In this document: positions 49,474-57,904 of the stretch, piece after piece
Position numbering within the stretch: position 1 is the first letter of the stretch
Layout: each line of letters starts with the position of its first letter
Assembly (NCBI GenBank): GCA_012522855.1
Contig: JAAYJQ010000003.1
Span: 1-64,000 of the forward strand
Direction: 5' to 3'
DNA: 64,000 bases
Source of the DNA: Bacteroidales bacterium
GTDB taxonomy: Bacteria > Bacteroidota > Bacteroidia > Bacteroidales > UBA932
The notes under the pieces: model-generated
Told to the model about the DNA's origin: nothing
Seen by the model: only the letters and a program-made list of their open reading frames with translations
The model's database searches: none
Position numbers and translations under genes: made by a program

Positions 49474-51098
49474 AAGATTTTAAGACATGCATGAAGGGGC
49501 TGAACCGCATGGCCAAGCCGGTGCGAGGCAGGAATGCCGTTTCCGTTCTCGTCGGAATCGTCCGTATTCTGGCCTCGCTGACTTTCGTCTGGGCGAGCAA
49601 GCGCCTGGTCGATATCGTTACCGGCGTGGTCGATGCTCCGCTGTACCCGAATGTCTTCCTCATGGTCGGGATCATGCTTGTGCAGATCTCCTGCAACTTG
49701 TTTTCTACCTACTGGATGAACCTGAACGTGGTCAAAACCCAGAACAGCCTGCGGCTCGGTTTGTTTGCCCACGTGTTGAACGCCCGGTGGAGCGGTCGTG
49801 AAGCCTTCCGCTCCGGTGACACGATCAACCGGCTCGAAGAGGACATCCGCGTGTTAACCGAACTGATCTGCAACCGGATTCCCGAGGTCCTGATCACGTC
49901 GACGCAGTTGCTGGCCGCTTCCGCCTACTTGATGTGGATGGAGGCATCGCTCCTGTGGGTGTTGGTCGTGCTGATGGTCGTCGCTGTCCTCGGTTCGAAA
50001 CTCTTCTTCGGCAAACTGCGCCAGTTGACCGCGGCCATACGCGCCCAGGACAGCGAGGTGCAGCAGCTCCTGCAGGAGAATCTCCAGAATCGGGTGCTGG
50101 TGCTGACCCTCTTCGGAGTCGGCCATGTGGTTTCGCGCCTTGCCAGCCTCCAGGATCTGCTGAAGAAGAACACCGTCAAGCGGCTGAACTACAATGCGGT
50201 AGCAAGGGGGTTCATGAGTTTCGGATTTATGGCCGGATACGCCGCGGCCTTCCTCTGGGGAATATTCGGGATCAAATCCGGGGCCGTGACCTTCGGTATG
50301 ATGACCGCTTTCCTGCAACTCGTCGGCCAGATCCAGCGCCCGATCGCGGACTTGGGCCGTCAGGTCCCCGCTTTCATCAAGGCGCTGACTTCCATTGAAA
50401 GGCTTCTTGAACTGGAAGACCTCAAGGTCGAAAACTACCGCGGGGATATCCGGCTCGAAGGCGCTCCCGGAATCGATATGAAGGACGTGACTTTCGCCTA
50501 CGAGGGGAAGAATGTCCTGGAAAATTTCTCCCATATGTTCCGGCCGGGCACCTTCACGGTCATCGCAGGGCCCACAGGGGTCGGGAAGAGCACGCTCACA
50601 CGGTTGATGCTCGGACTTCTGACTCCGGAACAGGGGAAGGTGCTGCTTTATTCCCCGGGCGGACAGTCTCACGTGGCCGATGTGAACACGCGATGCAATT
50701 TCATGTACGTGCCGCAGGGGAACAGCCTCATGAGCGGGACAATCCGGGAGAACATGCGCCTGGCGAAGCCGGACGCGACCGACGCTGAGATTGAAGAAGC
50801 CTTGAATATAGCAGCCGCGGGATTCGTGTATGAATTGCCCGACGGGCTGGAGACGCTCTGCGGAGAAGGCGGAACCGGGCTGAGCGAGGGGCAGAGCCAG
50901 CGGATCGCCATCGCGCGGGCCCTCTTGCACGAAGGCGGCGTGATGATCCTCGACGAGGCGACATCTGCCCTCGATTCCGAGACGGAGGAACGGCTGCTCA
51001 AGAATATCGCGTCGCGCTACAAAGGAAAGAAGACCGTGATCTTCATTTCCCATCGTCCCGCAGCCGCCCGAATCGCTGACGAAGTGTTGAATCTATAG
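49470..51098 (+). CDS. ABC exporter, fused permease-ATPase
   Basis: A 542-residue half-transporter: six transmembrane helices (about residues 20-300) and an ATPase domain. It has Walker A AGPTGVGKSTL, Q-loop YVPQGNSLMSG, signature LSEGQSQR and Walker B VMILDEAT, followed by the H-loop ISHR. There is no C39 peptidase domain at the N-terminus, so leader removal, if any, would fall to the adjacent S26-like protein. Such exporters move peptides, lipids or drugs. Its place after the HPrK-like kinase and the peptidase favours a modified peptide as cargo (inference). Confidence 0.85.
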   Translation: MKDFKTCMKGLNRMAKPVRGRNAVSVLVGIVRILASLTFVWASKRLVDIVTGVVDAPLYPNVFLMVGIMLVQISCNLFSTYWMNLNVVKTQNSLRLGLFAHVLNARWSGREAFRSGDTINRLEEDIRVLTELICNRIPEVLITSTQLLAASAYLMWMEASLLWVLVVLMVVAVLGSKLFFGKLRQLTAAIRAQDSEVQQLLQENLQNRVLVLTLFGVGHVVSRLASLQDLLKKNTVKRLNYNAVARGFMSFGFMAGYAAAFLWGIFGIKSGAVTFGMMTAFLQLVGQIQRPIADLGRQVPAFIKALTSIERLLELEDLKVENYRGDIRLEGAPGIDMKDVTFAYEGKNVLENFSHMFRPGTFTVIAGPTGVGKSTLTRLMLGLLTPEQGKVLLYSPGGQSHVADVNTRCNFMYVPQGNSLMSGTIRENMRLAKPDATDAEIEEALNIAAAGFVYELPDGLETLCGEGGTGLSEGQSQRIAIARALLHEGGVMILDEATSALDSETEERLLKNIASRYKGKKTVIFISHRPAAARIADEVLNL

Positions 51099-51120
51099 AC
51101 TGGAATCAGGCATTTTTCTG

Positions 51121-51128
51121 TATATTTG
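51121..51128 (+). promoter_or_regulatory. -7 element upstream of the flippase
   Basis: TATATTTG matches the TAnnTTTG box and lies about 85 bases before the flippase start. No TTTG at proper spacing is seen. Confidence 0.4.
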
Positions 51129-51211
51129 CAAGCATATGCCTTACCTATGTGAAAAACAGCATTTTGCGTGTTGAATTTGTCACACGCAAAGGCGAAGCTG
51201 TATGCTAAACT

Positions 51212-52666
51212 TTGGCTGATAGTCTGAAACAGAAGACATTCAAGGGGATGGTGTGGCGTTCGGGAGAAAGCTTCATCACCTATGGCGTCTCCTTTGTCGT
51301 GGGGATCATCCTTGCGAGAATCCTGAATCCGGCCGATTTCGGCTTGATCGCCATGGTGGAGGTCTTCACCGTCATTGCGTCCAGATTCGCGGATTCCGGG
51401 TTCACAAACGCACTGATCCGCAAGAACAACAGGAAAGACATCGACTATTCGACCGTTTATGTGACGAATGTCGTCATTTCGACGGTTTTCGCATTGATCC
51501 TGTTCTTCGTCGCCACACCGATCGCGAACTTCTACAATCAGCCGCTTCTCCAGAAAATCGTCCGCTTCAACGCCCTTATGGTGTTCCTCGGATCTTTTTT
51601 GGCGGTGCAGTCGGCTAGATTGACCATTCAACTGGACTTCAAGACCAGGGGCATCATCAATGTTGTGGCGGCGACCATCACCGGCATTGTCTCGATCGTT
51701 CTGGCTTTTCTCGGGTACGGGGTCTGGGCGCTTGTCTACCCCGCGTTTTTCACTTTGCTGGCAAAGGCTGTGTTGTTCTGGCGCTACCAGCGCTGGTTCC
51801 CCGGATTCAAGTTCTCTTGGAAAATTTGGCGCGAATTCTTCAGTTTCGGTTCTAAATTGCTGCTCTCCGATCTGTTGAATACGGTCTATGGCTACATCTA
51901 TCCTTTGGTTATCGGCAAGAAGTTTTCCGCTACCGATCTCGGATATTACACGAAAGCGGATTCTTACGCAGGTCTCCCGTCGACCGTTTCCACCTCCGTT
52001 CTCAGCAATGTTACCTTCCCGGTTCTGGCCCGCATACAAGATGACGACACAGCGCTGCAAAGCGTGTACAGGCGGCTGATCAGCCTGTCCGCCTTCGTCG
52101 TATTCCCCATCCTGATGGGAATATGCGCCCTCGCGAAGCCCCTCATCATTTGCCTGCTCACCGAGAAATGGAGCGAGAGCGTGATTTATCTCCAGATTCT
52201 GTGCTTCGCCCTGATGTGGTATCCCGTCCACGCGCTGAATTTGAACCTCTTGCAGGTGAAGGGAAGATCGGACTTGTTTTTGCGGCTTGAAGTCATCAAG
52301 AAGATCCTGGGGGTGGCGATCCTGATCGTCTCGATTCCATTCGGCTTGGTGTATATGTGCGCCGGAAGGGTCTTATCCTCGGTAATTTGCTTGGTCATCA
52401 ACACCCATTACACAGGCAAACTCATCCACGTCGGTTTCTTCAAGCAGATGAAAGACGTTGCTCCTTCTCTGCTCTATTCCCTGGCGATGGGACTTTCGGT
52501 CTGGTTCCTGATCCAGTGGATTCCGAACCTGTGGATCCAATTGTTTGCAGGAATCCCGGCTGGCCTCGCCTTCTACTACGGTATCGCAAAACTCACGAAG
52601 TCGCCGGAACTCGCTTATATGATGCAACTTCTGCAAGAAAATTTCCTCCGAAATGGGAAACAATAG
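51212..52666 (+). CDS. Wzx-like polysaccharide flippase (MOP superfamily)
   Basis: A 484-residue inner-membrane protein with about 12-14 hydrophobic segments that would flip a lipid-linked sugar repeat unit to the periplasm. The N-terminus SLKQKTFKGMVWRSGESFITYGVSFVVGIILARIL and the segment NPADFGLIAMVEVF are typical of bacterial oligosaccharide flippases. I place the start at a TTG codon (51212), because it gives the usual SLKQKT start and no ATG lies upstream in frame; the next Met (MVWRS) would remove it. It opens the surface-polysaccharide locus, and its end overlaps the aminotransferase gene by 14 bases. Confidence 0.88.
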   Translation: MADSLKQKTFKGMVWRSGESFITYGVSFVVGIILARILNPADFGLIAMVEVFTVIASRFADSGFTNALIRKNNRKDIDYSTVYVTNVVISTVFALILFFVATPIANFYNQPLLQKIVRFNALMVFLGSFLAVQSARLTIQLDFKTRGIINVVAATITGIVSIVLAFLGYGVWALVYPAFFTLLAKAVLFWRYQRWFPGFKFSWKIWREFFSFGSKLLLSDLLNTVYGYIYPLVIGKKFSATDLGYYTKADSYAGLPSTVSTSVLSNVTFPVLARIQDDDTALQSVYRRLISLSAFVVFPILMGICALAKPLIICLLTEKWSESVIYLQILCFALMWYPVHALNLNLLQVKGRSDLFLRLEVIKKILGVAILIVSIPFGLVYMCAGRVLSSVICLVINTHYTGKLIHVGFFKQMKDVAPSLLYSLAMGLSVWFLIQWIPNLWIQLFAGIPAGLAFYYGIAKLTKSPELAYMMQLLQENFLRNGKQ

Positions 52667-53804
52667 AGTCATTACCGTCACTTCGCCTCTGCTTCCGGAT
52701 CTGGATGCCTTCCAGGGACTCCTGAAGCAGATCTGGGACAGCAAATGGATTACCAACAACGGAGACTTCCACAAGCAGCTGGAGACGGAACTCGCTGACT
52801 ATCTGAAAGTCCCGTACGTCAGCCTGTTTACGAACGGAACCCTGTCGCTGGTGACCGCTTTGCAGGCGCTGCGGATTACCGGGGAGGTCATTACGACCCC
52901 CTATAGTTTCGTGGCGACGACGCATACCCTATGGTGGAACGGAATCTAGCCGGTCTTCGTGGACATCGACCGGAATACGGGCTGTATGGATCCCGGAAAG
53001 ATCGAAGCCGCGATCACGCCGAGGACGACGGCGATCCTGCCGATTCATGTCTCTGGAAAGCCCTGCGACACGGCTGGAATTCAGGAGATCGCCGATCAAT
53101 ACGGGCTGAAAGTCATCTATGATGCCGCCCATGCCTTCGGCGTCGAAGTGTAAGGCAGGAGCGTCCTCCTCGAAGGCGATATGAGCACCCTGAGTTTTCA
53201 TGCGACCAAGGTCTTCAACACGGTCGAAGGCGGAGCGATGGTGATGCACGACAAGCAGACGAAGGAAAGGATCGATTTCCTCAAGAACTTCGGCTTTGCG
53301 GGAGAGACGGAAGTGGTCACTCCGGGCATCAATGGAAAGTTGGATGAAATCCGCTCGGCTTACGGCTTGCTGAATCTTATGCAGGTCGATGCCGCGATCG
53401 AGGCTCGGCGCCGGGTCGCTGTGAAATACCGCGAGGCCTTGCGCGCGGTCGAGGGTATCGCTTTCTGGGACGATATGCCCGGTGTGCGTCATAACTACGG
53501 TTATTTCCCGATTTTCGTGGATGCTCGCAGGTATGGGATGACCCGGGATGAGCTTTACTTCCGGATGCGCGAGCGGAATGTCTGGGGAAGGCGGTACTTC
53601 TATCCGCTCATCAGTACGTTTCCTATGTACAGGGGCTTGCCGAGCGCGTCTCCGGCGAACCTCCCTATTGCCACTAAGATGGCCGATGAGGTGATCTGCC
53701 TCCCGATCCACCATGCGATGAGCGAGGAAGATGTGCAGCGGGTGATTGAAAATCTTCTTTATTTCTCCAAAACAGGGATTTCTAACCATATTTTGGATAA
53801 ATAG
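52653..53804 (+). pseudogene. DegT/DnrJ/EryC1/StrS sugar aminotransferase, two in-frame stops
   Basis: A PLP-dependent aminotransferase that would make an amino sugar for the polysaccharide. All parts lie in one frame over 383 codons. The N-terminal part has VSLFTNGTLSLVTALQAL and VITTPYSFVATTHTLWW. The middle has KVIYDAAHAFGVEV with the PLP Asp, then STLSFHATKVFNTVEGG with the catalytic Lys. The C-terminal part is normal. TAG at 52947-52949 falls in WNGI*PVFVDID and TAA at 53151-53153 falls in GVEV*GRSVL. Each could arise by a single change from a Glu, Gln or Lys codon. No frameshift is present. It is therefore a very recent pseudogene, a readthrough gene or a sequencing artefact. Confidence 0.85.
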
Positions 53805-53816
53805 CATATACGCTAT

Positions 53817-53847
53817 TTTGCCAAAAATTACATTTTGAGTATATTTG
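53817..53847 (+). promoter_or_regulatory. Consensus promoter of the AAA ATPase gene
   Basis: A -33 TTTG (53817-53820) and a -7 TATATTTG (53840-53847) have exactly 19 bases between them. The start at 53869 lies about 22 bases further, which excludes the upstream ATG at 53845. Confidence 0.8.
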
Positions 53848-53868
53848 AGGAGAAATAATACTGCTGAT

Positions 53869-55308
53869 ATGTCCGAAATCGTAGGCCGAATAGCGCAACT
53901 CGAATCGTTGGGAGAGATTTATTCCAGCGGTAATGCCGAATTCGTGGCCATTTATGGCAGGCGGCGTGTCGGGAAGACTTTTCTTGTCAGGGAATGCTTC
54001 AAAGATGATTTCTCCTTTTTCCACACGGGACTTTCTCCCTTCGAGTTGAAAGGAAAGAGACTTCTCAGGGAACAACTCCAAGCTTTCAGTTATTCTTTGT
54101 CCCGGTACGGACTTGAAATCTCACAACCGCCTGAAGACTGGATGGAGGCCTTCAATTTGCTGGTCAAGATGCTGGAAGGCAAATCGACAACGCAAAGGCA
54201 GGTCGTCTTTTTGGACGAGTTGCCTTGGATGGACACGCCTAGATCCGGATTCGTGACTGCGCTGGAACATTTTTGGAACGGCTGGGGTGCGAGCAGGGAA
54301 AATCTGATGCTCATCGTCTGCGGTTCCGCCACATCATGGATGAATGACAAACTGATCAACAACAAAGGCGGATTGTATGGAAGACTTACCCAAGTGTTGC
54401 GTCTCTCACCGTTCACTTTGGCTGAATGCGAGCAGTACTTCTCGAAGAAAGGCATTTCTCTCAGCCGTTATGACATTCTTCAGAGTTACATGGTCTTTGG
54501 CGGGATTCCCTATTATATGAATGGCTTCCGGAAGGGGAAAAGCCTGGCTCAGAATGTGGATTCGCTGATGTTCGGAAATGATGCCGTGTTTGCGGATGAA
54601 TTTGAGCGCCTCTTTTCTTCCTTGTTCGTAAATCCCGATGATCATATCCGGATCGTCCGTTTCCTTGCGAATTCGGCAAAAGGATTCAAAAGAAGCGAGA
54701 TCTCGGAAAAGACAGGCTTGGGCGGAGGAGGACTGACGAAGATACTCCAATCTCTGAAAGAGAGCGATTTCATCACTTTATGCAAGGATTTCAACGGCAG
54801 CTCGAGAGAAAACCGCTACAAGTTGACGGATCCTTTGAGCCTGTTCTGGCTGCGCATCATCGATGGGGAGAGGACGACCGACAAGCGCTTCTGGCAAAAC
54901 AATCAGCTGTCCCCTGCGATCAATGCGTGGCGTGGCCATGCTTTCGAGAATCTCTGCTTCCGCCATATTCCGCAGATCAAGAAAGCCCTCGGGATTGCAG
55001 GCGTCCATACGGAGACCTCATCGTGGTCGTATGCCGGTGACGAGACCCGCAGTGGCTGCCAGATCGATATGCTTATCGACCGGGCGGATCGCATCGTCAA
55101 CCTCTGCGAGATGAAATTTTCCGTTGATGACTATCGGATCGACAAGGAATACGATGCCCGTCTCCGTCATCGCCTTCAGACCTTTTTGGACGTGACAAGG
55201 ACGCGGAAAACCATACACATGACCCTCGTCACGACTTTCGGACTTTTTCAGAATGAATATGCCGGCGGCATCCAAAGCGTTGTTTCCCAGGATGATTTGT
55301 TTGGATAG
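53869..55308 (+). CDS. AAA ATPase with DUF234 (archaeal-type ATPase_2 family)
   Basis: A 479-residue cytoplasmic protein. The N-terminal ATPase has Walker A YGRRRVGKTFL, Walker B VVFLDELPW and LMLIVCGSATSWM as sensor region. A winged-helix part follows (RSEISEKTGLGGGGLTKILQSL). The C-terminal DUF234-like domain (QIDMLIDRADRIVNLCEMKFS) carries a PD-(D/E)xK-like pattern, D-x..-ExK, and may bind or cut DNA. Such genes occur singly in many Bacteroidetes, and the function is unknown; mobile or toxin-like roles are discussed. It has its own strong promoter and interrupts the polysaccharide genes. Confidence 0.85.
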   Translation: MSEIVGRIAQLESLGEIYSSGNAEFVAIYGRRRVGKTFLVRECFKDDFSFFHTGLSPFELKGKRLLREQLQAFSYSLSRYGLEISQPPEDWMEAFNLLVKMLEGKSTTQRQVVFLDELPWMDTPRSGFVTALEHFWNGWGASRENLMLIVCGSATSWMNDKLINNKGGLYGRLTQVLRLSPFTLAECEQYFSKKGISLSRYDILQSYMVFGGIPYYMNGFRKGKSLAQNVDSLMFGNDAVFADEFERLFSSLFVNPDDHIRIVRFLANSAKGFKRSEISEKTGLGGGGLTKILQSLKESDFITLCKDFNGSSRENRYKLTDPLSLFWLRIIDGERTTDKRFWQNNQLSPAINAWRGHAFENLCFRHIPQIKKALGIAGVHTETSSWSYAGDETRSGCQIDMLIDRADRIVNLCEMKFSVDDYRIDKEYDARLRHRLQTFLDVTRTRKTIHMTLVTTFGLFQNEYAGGIQSVVSQDDLFG

Positions 55309-55374
55309 GATATCAATATTTGTATAATTATCTCAATATTTTGATTTAATTATAAGTATTTATATAATTTTTTT

Positions 55375-55698
55375 ATGAATGCTATCGAGCAGAGAGAAAT
55401 TTACGCGAAGTCCAATTTCGAAGTCATGACCGAATTGGGAGCCAGGTTTCGTGCCTACCGGATCGCCTTGGGCCTTTCGCAGAAAGAGGTGGCCGAACAG
55501 TGCGGAACGACCAATATGACGGTCAGCCGGTTCGAGTGCGGGAAGGCAGGCAGCATCCGACTGTCGACTTTTCTGGGACTGCTTCGTGCCCTGAAACTGC
55601 TCGAGAACGCTTACGCGACGATACCGAATCTTCTTGAAAGTCCTTCTGAAATCTACGAACGGCGGGAAAAACAACGCCGGAGAGCCCCGAGAAAATGA
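55375..55698 (+). CDS. XRE-family HTH regulator (HipB-like)
   Basis: A 107-residue protein with a helix-turn-helix at residues 21-78: LGARFRAYRIALGLSQKEVAEQCGTTNMTVSRFECG. The tail is basic (RREKQRRRAPRK). It resembles HipB-type regulators, but no HipA-like kinase or other toxin follows, only a decayed region. The upstream 60 bases are extremely A+T-rich and could contain its operator. It may regulate itself or the preceding ATPase. Confidence 0.78.
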   Translation: MNAIEQREIYAKSNFEVMTELGARFRAYRIALGLSQKEVAEQCGTTNMTVSRFECGKAGSIRLSTFLGLLRALKLLENAYATIPNLLESPSEIYERREKQRRRAPRK

Positions 55699-55867
55699 AA
55701 GAGAATGTGTTGATGGTCAAGATGTGGGGCAGGATGCGATCGTTGTTCTGCCGGATGTTTTGGATGGTTTAAAATGGGTGGAAAAGTGACGAAACCCAAA
55801 AGACTGATGCTTTTGGAGAGGATCCGAGGCCTCCTGCGCAAACGCCTTTGCCGAGGGTGAAAGACTG
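55699..55867. other. Non-coding or decayed stretch
   Basis: I see no intact gene between the XRE regulator and the transposase remnant. A short frame (MLLERIRGLLRKRLC) near 55810-55850 is not recognisable. Confidence 0.35.
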
Positions 55868-55963
55868 GATATCAGCCCTATCATGCTCGCTGAGTTGGAC
55901 CATAACCGGTGGCAAATCGAGCGGTCAATCTATGAAATGCTGCAACTTGCAAGCGTCCCTTGA
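55868..55963 (+). pseudogene. IS4 transposase remnant with internal deletion
   Basis: The frame reads DISPIMLAELDHNRWQIE, then directly RSIYEMLQLASVP and stop. These segments match residues 280-296 and 344-356 of the intact transposase at 3523-4686, so codons 297-343 are deleted between two IE repeats. It retains the catalytic Glu motif only. It marks a former IS insertion just before the NeuD-like gene. Confidence 0.8.
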
Positions 55964-56030
55964 TGTCATGTACTAAATGATAAATTATATTTTTTCGGCA
56001 ATAGAAGAAACGAATTTAAAAGAATACTTT

Positions 56031-56693
56031 ATGAATGAAAGAAAAGTTTTAGTTGTTGGCTCATCCGGACACGCAAAGGTTATTATTGATATTTTTGAAA
56101 GAACAAATATTGAGATTATAGGAGTAATTGATGATTATAGAAACAAAAATGAAAAAACACTGGGGTATAGTGTTTTAGGAAAAGTTCAAGATGTTGCGGA
56201 AATAATTGAAAAATTTAAATGTTCTGTTTTCATAGCGATAGGAGACAATTATGGAAGGCAACTTGTGATGAAAAAAATTAAAACACTCAATTCTAATGTA
56301 ATATTTTCTTCCGCCATTCATCCATCAGCATTGATTGGTAAGAATGTTTCATTGGGGGAGGGTGTAGCATTAATGGCAGGTTCAATAGTTAATGCTGATG
56401 CTAAGATTGGAGACTTTGCTTTTATAAACACAAATGCAAGTGCTGATCACGATGTTGAAATGTCAAATTTTTCGAGTTTAGCGCCTGGTGTTACCGTTGG
56501 CGGAAATGTGAAAATCGGTGAATGTAGTGCAATCTCAATCGGTGCCACATTAAAGGAGAACATAGTAATTGGCAGTCATTCAGTTATAGGAGCCGGTTCC
56601 TTATTAATGAAGAACTGTCCGGATAATGTTGTAATGTACGGAGTTCCGGCAATAATTGTTAGAGATCGAAAAGCCGGAGATAAATATGTATGA
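56031..56693 (+). CDS. NeuD/PglD-like sugar O- or N-acyltransferase
   Basis: A 220-residue protein. The N-terminal Rossmann-like domain starts KVLVVGSSGHAKVIIDIFE, and DD in GVIDDYRNK follows. The C-terminal half is a left-handed beta-helix of hexapeptide repeats (IGKNVSLGEGVALMAGSIVN, VTVGGNVKIGECSAISIGATLKENIVIGSHSVIGAGS). It ends in a typical VMYGVPA. Such enzymes acetylate amino sugars or sialic acids. The ATG at 56031 precedes the conserved start. Its base composition is far more A+T-rich than all neighbours, which points to recent acquisition. Confidence 0.88.
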   Translation: MNERKVLVVGSSGHAKVIIDIFERTNIEIIGVIDDYRNKNEKTLGYSVLGKVQDVAEIIEKFKCSVFIAIGDNYGRQLVMKKIKTLNSNVIFSSAIHPSALIGKNVSLGEGVALMAGSIVNADAKIGDFAFINTNASADHDVEMSNFSSLAPGVTVGGNVKIGECSAISIGATLKENIVIGSHSVIGAGSLLMKNCPDNVVMYGVPAIIVRDRKAGDKYV

Positions 56694-56733
56694 TTATATC
56701 ATTTTATTGTGTGACATTAGTGTCCCGAAAAAC

Positions 56734-56943
56734 TTGCGGACGATAGTACATCAGTATTTCTCTCCTTCAGAGGAGGAGGTCGCCTGGGCGACCGAAATGG
56801 TCGAACTTGCGGAAGAGGCCGCCCGCGAAGGAAAAGGTGCCGCAGTCAAGGATAACAAGTTTATCGGACCGCCCATGGTGAAAATGGCGCGTATCATCTT
56901 GGCCAAACATAAAAAAATAGCCTTGAGAAAAGCTGCCGATTGA
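56734..56943 (+). pseudogene. C-terminal fragment of a CoA-ester (citrate-lyase-beta-like) lyase
   Basis: The frame LRTIVHQYFSPSEEEVAWATEMVELAEEAAREGKGAAVKDNKF..PPMVKMARIIL matches the last 65 or so residues of HpcH/HpaI-type CoA ester lyases (family pattern F.PS.EEV..A, G.GA...GK). The first 200 residues, including the catalytic barrel, are missing. The junction near 56734 coincides with a sharp shift from A+T-rich to G+C-rich sequence, so the NeuD-bearing segment seems to have replaced its 5' part. Confidence 0.6.
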
Positions 56944-56982
56944 TTGCTGACTCCGAATCAACTTGTACACAATTTCGATCGC

Positions 56983-57885
56983 ATGAACAAAACGTCTCAG
57001 CAACCATTGGTGTCTATTCAGTGCCTCGTCTATAATCACGAACCCTATCTCCGGCAGTGTCTGGATGGTTTCGTGATGCAGAAAGCGAACTTCAAGTTCG
57101 AGGCGATCGTGCACGATGATGTCTCGACCGACCGGTCGGCGGAAATCATCCGGGAATACGCGGAGAAGTACCCGGACATCATCAAACCGATCTTCGAAAA
57201 GGAAAATCAGTTTTCGAAGGGATTCGACAAGTTGTCAAGTATTATGAATGCCGCCGGCAAAGGGAAATACATCGCTCTTTGCGAGGGGGACGACTACTGG
57301 ACGGACCCGCTGAAGCTTCAGAAGCAGGTGGATTTCATGGAGGCGCATCCGGATTACGCAATGTGTTTCAGTGATGCGGTGGTAACCTGGGAGGATGACA
57401 AGGGCATCATCCCGCGTTCCGGTTTCTTCAACGTTGAAACCCGGGAATACACTGGGCAGGATCTTTTGCGGAACTGGGTGGTGCCGACGGCCAGTGTGTT
57501 GTACCGGAATTATTATCAAGAAGGGTTATCTCCACCCACGGACAAAAGATTTATCTATGCAGACATCGTGACATTCTTGTGGCTTGCGTCTCTCGGAAAA
57601 GTCTGGTGCGATGCAGAGAAAAGAGTGGTTTACCGCCGGCACCCAGGCAGTGTCTCCATGAAAAGGGTCTCGGTAGCTGCATGGATTCACCACCATGAGG
57701 CGTTGAACGAACACTTTGGACCCACGTATGATTCTACTATATTCACGCTCATACGGGAGTACTATCGGATGTGCCTTCTATCGAGATCGAGGATTGTGGA
57801 GGCGATGTCGTATCTCTTAAAGCATGACCTACGTCGTTTGTTTCCGACGCTCGCATATCTGGTGTATCGATTCGTGAAAAAATAA
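56983..57885 (+). CDS. GT2 family glycosyltransferase
   Basis: A 300-residue GT-A fold enzyme. It starts PLVSIQCLVYNHEPYLRQCLDGF, has IVHDDVSTDRSAEIIREYA and the acidic ALCEGDDYW (DxD-like) motif. RRHPGSVS follows in the acceptor region. It has a C-terminal amphipathic helix (YLVYRFVKK) and would transfer a sugar onto the lipid-linked repeat unit at the inner face of the membrane. The start at 56983 precedes the domain. It is the first of an almost continuous run of synthesis genes. Confidence 0.9.
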   Translation: MNKTSQQPLVSIQCLVYNHEPYLRQCLDGFVMQKANFKFEAIVHDDVSTDRSAEIIREYAEKYPDIIKPIFEKENQFSKGFDKLSSIMNAAGKGKYIALCEGDDYWTDPLKLQKQVDFMEAHPDYAMCFSDAVVTWEDDKGIIPRSGFFNVETREYTGQDLLRNWVVPTASVLYRNYYQEGLSPPTDKRFIYADIVTFLWLASLGKVWCDAEKRVVYRRHPGSVSMKRVSVAAWIHHHEALNEHFGPTYDSTIFTLIREYYRMCLLSRSRIVEAMSYLLKHDLRRLFPTLAYLVYRFVKK

Positions 57886-57904
57886 ACAAATAAAGGATTT
57901 GTCG

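Noticed and set aside
52923..53153. Genetic-code reassignment as the cause of the in-frame stops
   Set aside because: The two codons differ (TAG and TAA), and other genes in the window end normally at both, so genome-wide reassignment is not supported.
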